This document shows positions 37,401 through 49,400 of a stretch of DNA of 64,000 bases, in pieces. The notes below the pieces were generated by a model. That model ran no database searches. It was not told where the DNA came from and saw only the letters and a list, made by a program, of their open reading frames with translations. How positions within the stretch are numbered: position 1 is the first letter of the stretch; every line of letters begins with the position of its first letter. Made by a program: the position numbers and the translations under genes. Source of the stretch: Branchinecta lynchi (Eukaryota; Arthropoda; Branchiopoda; Anostraca; Branchinectidae); the NCBI GenBank assembly GCA_023053575.1, contig JAKZAP010000140.1:1-64000 (forward strand), given 5' to 3'.

Positions 37401-40400
37401 AACCTGTAAAGATTCTGTCGATCCGTCGTTCCAAGAGGACCATGTGACTTCATAAAAATTCCTCCATTGACTCCACTCCGTTGAAGAACGCTGGAAGATT
37501 TCCTTGACACGGCAAGTCTTCTGGTTGTTACCCTTGTCAGTAGGCAGTCTTCTGAGCTGTTTTTATAATCCAGGATTGAGCGACGACTGATATTTGCCAT
37601 ATCTGACCTCGACCAAATATGAGCTTGAAAAATCACGTTTGGTCGATATTTTAAATTTTCACGGGCGAATTGTGGACGGGTTCACCATGGGAAAGCGTCC
37701 ACATTCCCAACGTCCCTACTGAAGACTACTGTGGACAGAATGAAAATCCCTAATGGGTGTTGTAATAATTCAATGTGTTTGAATCTAAGATGTAAAAATA
37801 AGTTGCCTGTTCAGTTAAACTTTAAGTATTATTCTACAGCCTTCATGTATGAAGATGGCCCTGTAAATAATCGAGCTTTGAACAAACTAGAATGTACCAT
37901 AACTAGCCAAGTTTGAAGTCAGAACCAGACATTAGTCAGTTCTTGCATATTTGTGCGTTTTTCTTTTACGTTTTTTGGGATCCCAAAATACCTATGACAT
38001 CGCAAAAGTTGTCCGTCTGTCCGTCCGTCCGTCTGTCCGTCTGTCCGTCCGTCTGTAAGCACGATAACTCTCGAAGGGAATGAGATATTTTTATGAAACT
38101 TGGAGGGATACCTATGACATCGCAAAAGTTGTCCGTCTGTCCGTCCGTCCGTCTGTCCGTCCGTCTGTAAGCACGATAACTCTCGAAGGGAATGAGATAT
38201 TTTGATGAAACTTGGTGTGAGGGTTCGTTGGGTCGTCGGACCAGTCAAGTTCGTAGATGGGCTTTGTAGCTCTACATTTAGGGATGGGGGAGGGGATTCA
38301 AATTAAGGGACAAACAAAATATTTTGAAACAGCTAATGTGATAGTCGATTATGGGGTAAGAAGACATGCTGAACACGATGGTGAAAACCATTTTGTCATC
38401 GGACAAGTAGTTCGCCCGGAATCCGGCCAAAAAGCTTGTTGAAAGTAAAAGTTTTATTTGAAGTTGATTAGATGTTCGATTTAGAGGTAGGAAGACATGC
38501 TGAAGACGATGGTGAAAATTATTTTCTCGACGGACAAGTATTTCGCCCGGAATCCGGCCCAAACCGGAAAGTTTGTTGAAAGTAAAAGTTTTATTTGAAA
38601 TTGATTAGATGTTCGATTTAGGGGTAGGAAGACATGCTGAAGACGATGGTGAAAACTATTTTCTCGACGGACAATTATTTCGCCCGGAATCCGGCCCAAA
38701 CCGGAAAGTTTGTTGAAAGTAAAAGTTTTATTTGAAGTTGATTAAATGTTCGATTTAGAGGTAGGAAGACATGCTGAAGACGATGGTGAAAACTATTTTC
38801 TCGACGGAAAAGTATTTCGACCGGAATCCGGCCCAAACCGGAAAGTTTGTCAAAATTAAAAGTTTTATTTGGAGTTGATTAGATGTTCGATTTAGGGCAA
38901 GAAGACATGCTGAACACTTATGTGAAAACAAGTTTCTACCCGGACATGTAGTTCGTCCAGAATCCGGCCAAAACCGGAAAACTGTTGGAAGTCAAAGTTT
39001 TATTTCTAGTTCATTAGATAAGCGATTTAGGGGTAAGAAGAGATGCTGAGTCGCTGTATGACAATCGTATTTTACCCGGACATATAGTCGACCGGAATCC
39101 TGCTGGAATCGGAAAATATGTTATAAGCTAAATTTCTATTTGAGGTTGATTAGATGTTCATTACTGGGGAAAGAAGATACCCTGATTTCGTCTTTGAGCT
39201 TTCTTTTTTCGCCGGACAAGTAGTTCTGGAGTTCGGCCGGAACCGGGAAATTGGCAGAAGTGGCAGGAAGTTTTCGTCAAAACAGATATAACTTATAGGG
39301 GTAAACACACATGCTGAATCCAAATCTGAACTTGGTTTTCTCAGGTGATTAGCTATTTGGCCTTAATCAGTTTCTGAATTTTAATTGTAAAAATGTTCAA
39401 GGAGTCTGGCGAAGACTGGATCTGGCTAAGACAAGACCCAGTTGTCTAGATCAGATATTGAATTTTTGGGATCCCATCGAAACCTTTGGTCTTGTTTTTC
39501 TAGGCAACGTTAAATCCCTTCATTTCCCTTGGAAAGCCGGCATGGACAGAGGCTCGTGCTACTCTGAGGAACATTTTAGCTAAGGACAACCCTCTTCTCA
39601 GAGACGATGCAGAACTTCGGGAAAGGTAATCTTTTGGCACAGCTTGGAGACAGTCACTTGCCATCTCCCCAGATGTTTACCCATAGTACTTTTTATTTTG
39701 ATTGTCTGGCCTAGATTGTAGAGGCTTGTGCCTGTTTTTTATACCAATTTCAATAAGAAATCTTAGAACTGACTGTGGTTGTGACTTTCACCAAGAAAAA
39801 ATAGTCAGACAGAACCTCCGTCTTTAGTCCCATGCACCGACTACGAATACCACGACAAAACTGAGCGGACCTAGAGGTATTTACTCTAGCTTTGACCTGA
39901 TGTTGATGCCCGTTTACTCTGGATTGCCTCTATGGTACCTTCCAGACATCCGAAATCTGGGGTGTCCAACACCCCGGAGTTCCAGACGGTTTTGGGCTGG
40001 CTTCACCTTATCATCTGTGTTCGCCGTTGTTCATCGCAGAGCAAAAAAATGCAGGAGACGTACTCCACGCGCTGACCCGCTCTGGAGCGCGTCCATAAAA
40101 CCAAACAGCATTGACTTCTACTTTTTTTCAAGGCGGCTTCACAGCGATTTAGCTATTTGTAGAGGTAACGAAACGTGATGTGGCGCGAAGCTACTAACCT
40201 CCGCTCGTTCGCAGCGGACAGGGTACGGGGAAATATTCGACTCCGCATAGTCATCTTACAGAGATAGGGAGAGGGAGGTTCTATCTGAGCATGTGTTCTT
40301 GCTTTCACGTACCTTGGGCGTGTATATGCTTATTCTTTATCTGATTGAAATTTATTTTCTAGTCTGTTGGCTGTCAATAAAATATTCAACATATAGGATG

Positions 40401-43400
40401 ACGAGTGCGGGTTGGAAATCTGTAGTAGGCTACTTGTACCCTTTCAGTCAAATATTTTTCGCATTCGAAACACAGTATAGCTGGTGATCTCGAACGTATC
40501 GTCATGCCGTTCTACGGACTGAAGGCTGAATGCTGCTTTCTAGCTTTATCAAAGGGCAGTTAATATATAATCTGTTCGTTCTGGTGCCACTTTTGTATCA
40601 GATATAAACTAAGGTACCGTTTGTGGTAAAATTAAAGTATTGGCTAAAAGCTTCGTTGATCTGATTTCTGACAGAAGAGATTTGAGATTTGAATGATTAA
40701 ATATGTCAATGTCCTCTTGCGCTTTTCCCTCCGGAGTTTAGAATCACATTTTTGCTGGTGCTGATATCTCTGTTAGAACGTTTCGCAAAAGACCATGTAA
40801 CCGTTTATTTTCTCAGCATATCGCCATTCGTTTCTACCAGGCAAACGCTGAAGGTTCTGCAGTTTATAGAACTTGCTCATTCTAGCGTATCTTTGAGCGT
40901 GTTCCACCCTACTTACCATAGTTACTAGGCATGACGTCACGAATTTTTGCTTTTTGCCGTCCAGCAAAATATCATGCCACGGGCAAATCCGACCGATCAC
41001 GTTACAGAGATGCGTAGTTACTACGCTCCCAAGCATGGTAAACAAATAGTTGCTATTTGGAGAAGGTTGGAACGGTCAGCGTAGTAACTTTTTGCGAGGT
41101 TGGACCGAAAATAGTAACTAGTAGTTACCATTGTTAGAAGGGTGGAACACGCGTATCTCGAACGCATCGTCATGCCGTTCTAGGGACTGAAGGCTGAATG
41201 CTTTCTAGCCTTATCTAATGGCGGTTAATATATATAATCTGTTCGTTCTGGTGCCACTTTCGTATCAGATATAAACTAAGGTACCGTTCGTGGTAAAATT
41301 AAAGTATTGGCTAAAAGCTTTGTTGATCTGATTTCTGACAGAACAGATTTGAGATTTGAATGATCAAATAGGTCAATGTCCTCTTGTGCTTTTCCATCCG
41401 GAGTTTAGAATCACCTTTTTGCTGGTGCTGATATCTCTATTAGAACGTTTCGCAAAAGACCATGTAACTGTTTATTTCTCCGCATATCGCCATTCGTTTC
41501 TACCAGGCAAACGCTGAAGGTTCGGCAGTTTATAGAACTTGCTCATTCTAGCGTATCTTTGAGCGTGTTCCACCCTACTTACCGTAGTTACTAGGCATAA
41601 CGTCATGAATTTTGGCTTTTTGCGGTCCAGCAAAATATTATGCCACGGGCAAATCCTACCGATCACGTTACAGAGATGCGTAGTTGCTACGCTCCCAAGC
41701 ATGGTAAACAAATAGTTACTATTTGGAGAAGGTTGGAACGGTCAGCGTAGTAACTTTTTGCGAGGTTGGAACGAAAATAGTAACTAGTAGTTACCATTGT
41801 TAGAAGGGTGGAACACGCTCTTTATGGTCTTGCTAGCAATAGCATGGGTAAGATCAACTAAATTTAATCATCATGCTAGTAGAAAAATCAGCATTGAGCT
41901 CCGCTGATTTTTTGTTCCTGGTGTTTATGTTTGGTTTCCAGCAGGACGGATCAGATACTTTTTTCTCTCTTAGGGCGTTGATTCGTCAGTCTGATGCTGT
42001 GATGCACCTTCCAGTCACGATTGGCGATTATACTGACTTCTATTCAAGTATTCATCATGCAACGAATGTAGGAGAAATGTTCAGAGGAAAAGCCAATGCT
42101 CTGATGCCCAACTGGTAAGGAAGAATAGAATAGGGTTTATTTGGAAAGGGGTGGCCATAAACAGTCACGAGCCCATAATACGGAAAAATAGAATACCATC
42201 ATAGTCGTTCACTCTTCATAAGTGACTACCGCCTATTTAATTTCTCCGCCATATAAGGGCGATTCTGGCGATCTTTTGGATTAGCTTTCCGAAAAGCAAA
42301 GCGCGAATTCGCCGAGCGCAAGAACAAGTAAAAAGTCGCTGAGCCTCAGTTGCACCTTCACAACTTCTCGCTGACTTTCCAAAATCACTTTCCACTCGCG
42401 AAGTGGATTCGCTTTCCAAGTGCTGGCGGAAACTAGCGGAGCGCGAGAACAGCTTTGGAAAGCGAAGCGACTTTTAGCCGAAGTCGCAAGAACAGCTGGC
42501 GCATAAGCTCGCGGAGCTTTCCATACCGCCAGAAGGGCCCTATAGTCTCTCAAACAATTTTCTAACTTCTAGACGTCAAAATATCAGGGAAGAACTCACA
42601 GTTCCCAACCTGACCTAGGAAGGGGGACTCCTGGCATTGCCATAGAAAGTGAGCTACGTTGTCCTCAACGGTCATACAATCTCACAATCCCAGTATTCCA
42701 AGGGACTGTAGGGAAAAACTGGCACGAAACGTAATTGAGCCACTTCATTAAAGGACACCTGAATGAAGATTACCATGTATCATCCCTATCTGTATGACTT
42801 CCGTTAACATTGCCTGAAGAAAACCCAATCCAAATACGAAATAGTGTTTCCAAGGAAACACTCATTTCTACAATTGTTTGGTACTGAGATAAGGGCAGAT
42901 ACAAAATGGAGCAACAATCATAGCTTGGAAACACTATTTCGTATTTGGATTGGGTTTTCTGCAGGCAATGTTAACGGAAGTCATACAGATAGGGATGATA
43001 CATGGTAATCTTCAATCAGGTGTCCTTTAATGAAGTGGCTCAATTACGTTGCATTTAAAGACATGGCCACGGAGTGCATTCTTCGCCTGAGCGCGACGTT
43101 TTCAAAATAGGGATGTTCGTTTCTGGAGGTTTGCACATGCAGATTCTAAGACAAAAAGCGCAATTCATTAAAATCTTGTACTGCGCTGGCCGGGTCGTAC
43201 CGGAATTTCTTCTAGATATACGTTTGGGCTTAACTGGTTAAAAAATATTCCAGAAGAAGGGTTGATTGGAGACATTTGTTCATTTCTACAATTGTTTGGT
43301 ACTGAGATAAGGGCAGATACAAAATGGAGCAACAATCATAGCTTGGAAACACTATTTCGTATTCAGTTAAATGACACAAACATAAGTTGGCTTTTCAGTT

Positions 43401-46400
43401 AAACTCGAAGTTTCAGTCATTCGTTCGAGAGATTTTAGAAGAGATAGATTTCAGACCCAGAAGAAAACGATGACAAGGGTTACGATGAGTGATGTGACTG
43501 TGCAGAGTAATGGTTCGCCATTAGTTATAGTTTTGGGGGAAACAATCGGTCAGAGACTTATGACCGGTTTCAGTTCGATAGCGGTCTTGAAAAAGAGGCC
43601 ACGGGTGGATTGTTAGAAGTGATTTTCCGTTCAACTTTCCTTGAGGCGGAAATTACCGCATCAGCTACGCTGTAAAAAAAAAAAATCCAGTATTTGCTAC
43701 TGGGATTAATCTTGTCTCTGAAAATATAATCTCATCTCTAATTCGGATTAATCTTATCTCATTAGAGATTAGATTAATCCGAGTAGCAAATACTGCAGTT
43801 TAATCCTTACTCGGAGAAACTTTTTACAGTGTATGTGACTACTTTGCGACTGTACGGAAGCTATGAGGTAACTTTCCACTCGCGAAGTGGATTTGCTTTC
43901 CAAGTGCTGGCGTAAACTAGCGGAGCGCAAGAACAACTATGGAAAGCGAAGCGAATTTTAGCCGAAGTCGCAAGAACAGATTGCGCATAAGCTCGCGTAG
44001 CTTTCCAGACCGCCGGAATAGCACTTTTGAGTCGCTAAGGAGACGTATACTCCTTCTTCCTGAGGATCACCTTTATGTTCTTTTGTTTCAAGGAAACACC
44101 TCCCAGTTGGTTACCACGGTCGAGCGTCGTCAGTTGTCGTCAGTGGCACCCCAGTAAGGCGACCAAATGGTCAGACCCAGCCGAAAGATGACCAGCCTCC
44201 CATTTTCGGACCGAGCAGATTGTTCGACTTCGAGCTGGAAACTGCTTTCATCGTGGGGAAGAGCTCGAATCTGGGAGACACCATCCCGATTTCAGAGATG
44301 GATGATTATATTTTCGGAATGGTACTAGTGAATGACTGGAGTGGTAAGTTAGCCATTGCGGTATTTTCGATTCGAAAAGAGTCATAGCCTACTTACGAAA
44401 TTTCGCCTGCGGTGCTCATTTTCTTTTTGTCTGATATACAGGCATTAGGAACTGCTGTGGGGCGGGCTATTGCGTTAGCGAATTCCTGTTATTACAAATG
44501 AAGTTCACCTTAAGTTTCTCACAGTTTCCAGCATGCAATGCTTTGTTTCTTGGCTATTGTTTCCCAGGGGCGTCCCGAGCCTTTCTTCATTGGGGTGGGG
44601 GGGGGGGGGGGTGAACTTGGTAATATTCACCGAATCGGTACCTGATCTAAACACAGAGCGAGTTGCCTTCATGAAGCTGCAACGTAAAATATATACAAAC
44701 AAGTCTAAAGAGAAAAATTGGCGCGTTTTCGTGCTTTTCCGCTGGTTTTTTTTCTTCATCACTAGCCTTTTACCTTTGGAAGACCTTTCCAGTTTTGCTA
44801 ACGGGACTAATCGCAAAAAACGGCATTACTGCATAGTGACAACGTCGTTAAAGGCTGTACCCAGGATTAATTAAAGAGTCGCAGGCGAAATTTTTTGAAT
44901 CCGTCTTTTTTTCTGGCAAAATTTAACTACTTCCCATGCAAATTCTAGCTTTAACATGGTTCAATCCTCCCAAAATTCCAAGCCTCAAACGCTAACTAAA
45001 TGACGCAACCTTTGTCTAACTAGTGAAGACTGCGAAATGCGCCGCAGGCGAATTTTTGTGGAAACACTGTTGATAAAAGTGTCTTTCTGGATCCCAAGAT
45101 TACCTATAAAACCCGGAGCTGTCTGGCGAAAAGAAAGGGGCGATTCAGGGTAAAGTAGATACAAAGTATATTTGTTCAGCACTGGCAGAACACGTTTTCG
45201 AAAACGCATCCCACGTTGTACATTTTGGAAAAGCTCAGATTCTTGCAACATGCACCGGACTTCATCAAACTATAAGAGAAGCCGTTGAAATTATGAAAAA
45301 ACCGTTCAGGGATCAACAGAGACACAGGCGAATACTCACTACCAGAAACATGGAAAGGCATTATCAGTGAAATGAAATTCAGACCCCAAGCTCTTCTCTA
45401 CAAAACGAAATTCAACCCAAATGCAGAAAAATTTCTACCCGACCAACGACCCAATCGAGCAGCAAAAACAGCAGCCGTGTCCAAAATGAAATCACAGCAA
45501 CCCTTTTAACTCCAAGCAAGACTCACGAAAGAATTTACAAAGTTAAATGTTTATCGCTAGGCTAGAATCTTTAGTTTTTGTGTTTCCCACAAGTTGGTTT
45601 TTGGAACTTGAGCGGTTTTGAGCCTGAAGAGGACCCTTGCCAAGAAGCGCCGAAATATAGCTCCATTAAAATTCAGCTGACGTATCCGTTTTCCACCATC
45701 AAATATTTGAGGAAAAGTGCTCGACGAACATCTGCGGAGGCTGATACGAAGCCGTATCAGCCTCTATGGAGGATGATACGAGGTCGTAACAACCTCCACA
45801 AAAGAACTTGTCATAATATAACTTCCTGTGGGAGATAAGAAGATATAGATTGCATACCTGTTCGAGTTATATGAGTATAACATGTCGTTCTGAACCATTA
45901 CCGGGAGCCTGTTTAGTCTCGAAATCATGCTAAATGCAGAACTCGCTGCAGTCCTTTTTTATCTCAGAAATGAGAATAAATGGGATGGTCTGGGACACAG
46001 AGTGGTTGTGTGTATGGTCCCTTTAAGCTGACAATTGTTTTATTTGACTTTGTTTTAATGTTGACTGATATACCATGGCCCCCCAAATGTCAGAGTTAAA
46101 ATAACCAACTCCAGCTACGTCAGAAGGTAGCTTCTTGGTGGGTTTGAAACAAATTTAATGGCATTTTTTTTTAACAGTGCTAGTGACCCACAAGTTTTTG
46201 GAACAGGGCAAGTGCTCCAAGAACTAAGCTACAGAGGAGTCCATTCGCGGATCACTAGAGTATATGTAGGGCAGCTGGGTGAGGCCAGTGATTCAGCTTA
46301 GAAGATACCTAACAGTCCACATACACCAAGTAAAGTGATTGTTTAAACCGAACGAAATAGAAATCAATACAAGGTACTTGTTGACCCCTGACCAAATAAA

Positions 46401-49400
46401 AGCATCATAGGGGGAATCTCCCGTGAAGCTAATAACCGAAAAAACTGAAAGTACTAGCTAAGCCGGATTTGAACCCACGATCTGGCTCACCTGACTCGTG
46501 CTCCACCATTTGAACCACAGAGTGGCTTAGGAGCTCCATTCCCGAACCAGTACTGTCTACTCACTTTAAAGAAGCTCATGTCTCATCATGTTTGGTATGC
46601 CCGAGACTGGCATGCTACGTCAGAAGGTAGCTTCGCACTGGGACTGAAAAAGAAAATGTTGGAATTTTGTTTCTCAGGTGCCACTAGAAATAAACTGGAG
46701 GAACGCTTGAAGCTTAGTTTCTTTCTCTTTTCTAGCTCGAGATATTCAAAAGTGGGAGTATGTACCACTTGGACCATTCTTGGCCAAGAATCTGGGTACA
46801 ACTATTTCTCCCTGGATCGTCACCATGGATGCCTTGAAACCCTTTGTGGTAGACAATTTCCCGCAAGACCCTGTACCCATGAAGCATCTTCGACATGAGG
46901 ATAACTACAACTTTGATATCAACCTACAAGTTGCCATAAAACGTAAGCTCTAACATTCATGCTACTGCTAACAATTTATTTTCTCGTTGGCTCTTCGCGC
47001 AGTGCATTAATAGTCTGTCTGCAAATGATTTATTGTATGTTTCTGCCAGCCCTTACATGAGGAAAATTGGATGGCTAACTTCCAACCACGCATTAAATTC
47101 CTGTTCGGGGACATTTGAGAAAGATGATAAACACCTGCTGTATGCGAAGCACAGGCGCCCAGACCTAACCAAAAGCACACGAGGTCAGGGAGCCTTGAAT
47201 CCTTGATAGACCTACTTGGGAAACTTATAGTTTTGTCTGCGGGTCATCGGCTATTGAAAGTGTAAAAGGAATTTTTTTTTTTAAGCAAGCTGCAGCGAGA
47301 AAGATACTACGGTCTGTCGCTCCAACTTTAAGTACATGTACTGGACCATGAAGCAGCAGTTGGCTCATCACTCGTCGTCTGGCTGCAACATGAACGTTGG
47401 TGATCTGCTTGCGTCAGGAACTATCAGTGGACCGGTAAGAACCCTCGTCCACTCATCGCAAATGTTTATTCAGATAATGCGTGACTGATTGTTCTGGCAT
47501 TATTAGAAGACCATTAATCCAGATGAGAACAGCATATAAAACAAAGAAATTGCTTTTCCGCTTGATCCTCTTCTTCTTCCTGAAAAACCCACCAAGCATC
47601 CTAAAAAAGGCAGGTTAAACTGTAACTTGCGCCCTTTCTCAATTCCGTTCGAGGAAATCGCTGCTAAAACTGCTAGTAAGCAATCTACATCCAGAAGAAG
47701 GCAATTGTTACCCCACTTGAAGGTTTTCTTCCTAAAATCTCTCCCCCCCCCCCCTCCATCATACCAGGAACTCAAAGTATTTAATGAGTTAAAGAGGAGG
47801 TGGATATTGTAGTAGTAAATCAGAAAATGCTGTTTCCTGCTGCTTGTTCCCTTGGATAGAATTCCGTGCCGAGAAGGTGGCGAAACTCAATGGCAAAATT
47901 AAACTGTTTAGGTTCCCGTCTATGATTGTGTAAAAGAGCTGGTCAGGTCTTTCAGCCTTCTGTTTGGATCAGCTGATAGGTGTCTTGTCTTCTCCGTTCC
48001 ACACCCGAAGTCCGGAGTAAACAACCTCTCGAGTTCGGCCGGAATCCGAACTATTTTGTTCGGAATTCAGGCAGTAACCCTCATCTGGACAAAGATGGCG
48101 CAAATCTTATAAAGCATCCACTGTCGGGAATCCAAAATATTTTGCTCGGAATTCAGGCAATAAGCCTACGTCTGGTCGAGATGACGCAAATTAAATAAAC
48201 TTTCCACGGGTTTCTTAAATTCGTTGAAAACCAGAATCTTTAAAGTTCATATCGACTGGACCAAGTATGTATTCTGGTTTTATTCTGACCGAACTGCCGT
48301 ACTGCTTCACTCTACGACCCTTATCATTCGATCCATCTCTTTTTATGGCACTTGCCTACCGGTCAAGTGCCATATACCGATCACTTTTCCGTCGGTCGGT
48401 CAGTCCGGTGTTTGCGAGTTAGGGTACTTCCAGATGCGCTAGGACTATGAAACTCGGCAAGCATATCGGGGACCCGCTCAAACTAATCTGGAAATAGTCA
48501 GTTTCCCGATCCGACCGTCTGGGGGGAAGTGGAGGGCGGAGGAATCCTGAGAATTGAGTAGTTTTTGTCAAACCCCTACCCCTTTTGTCACACTAGTATA
48601 GCTCTGCAGGTGGATGACGTCATTCTCTGCTTATATCTATGAGCGGCGGCGGAGAGAGCTAGTGTAATCGCAGGTCGAAGGGGTTGGTATATGGTTCAAG
48701 CTTTTTGTCACACTTTTTCGAGTTAGGGCACTTCCAGATGTGCTAGCACAATGAAACTTGTCAGGCGTATCAGGGACCCGACCAAACCAACCTGGAAATA
48801 ATCAGTTTCCCGATCCAACTATCTGGGGGGGGGGGGAGGGGGTAGGCATGGGCACTGTTCTGTTTTTGCATTCAAACAGGAACAGGCAGAAACAGGTCAC
48901 ATAAGAACAGAAACAGAAAGAAAACAGGAAAGTTGAAAACAGGTCCTGTTCTGTTTTAACAGAAATGATGACTTCGAAAACAGAAACAGCTGTTAAACAG
49001 GCGAAAAAAAACAGAACCGGCTGTTTAAAACAGTTTTTTTTTTTTTTTGATTTCCAGTATTTTTGTATTATGTTTATGGCAGAGTTCACCTATAGTTTGC
49101 CTTGTACCATGAAGTATCTTAAATAGTTCTTCCTTGCACCGCACAGATGCCTTTCTTCGAGTTCATTTCATGAATTACACTTTTTCTCGATGGAAAATGA
49201 GCCATGCAAGTTTCGTTTGTCTTAACAACAAATTTCTCATAGCCTACCTTTCCACTTGGATTGTGTGTCATAGTGATCGGTAATAAACTAAAGTTTACGG
49301 ATCATACAAACTCAAAGAATGAGTGAATGAATGAATGAATGATTTTAATGAATGAATGATTTATTTGCACATTAAAGCCATCCGGCCATCATGCAACAAA

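Larger units (their letters stand above)
40490..41818 (+). repeat. Tandem duplication, two ~665 bp units
   Basis: Unit 1 starts TCTCGAACGTATCGTCATGC near 40490, unit 2 TCTCGAACGCATCGTCATGC near 41156; they are about 95% alike by eye. Each ends with the same foldback MITE, which may have been copied with the unit. Confidence 0.88.

Noticed and set aside
38020..38170. Coding potential of the repeated [11 protein letters not shown] minus-strand ORF
   Set aside because: Generated by a TCCGTC/TGTC microsatellite within the GGGATCCC-family repeat.
40773..41711. Two similar 80-90 aa minus-strand ORFs as a paralogous gene pair
   Set aside because: They are the same stretch of a tandem DNA duplication ending in a MITE; similarity comes from the duplication, not coding constraint.
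44533..44874. 113-aa ORF with a poly-Gly run
   Set aside because: The Gly run is a 15-G homopolymer in intron sequence; no other sign of coding.
47290..47296. Alternative acceptors for the FAH exon at 47286
   Set aside because: The preceding exon leaves one base of a codon; only the acceptor after 47285 keeps frame and length with the family.
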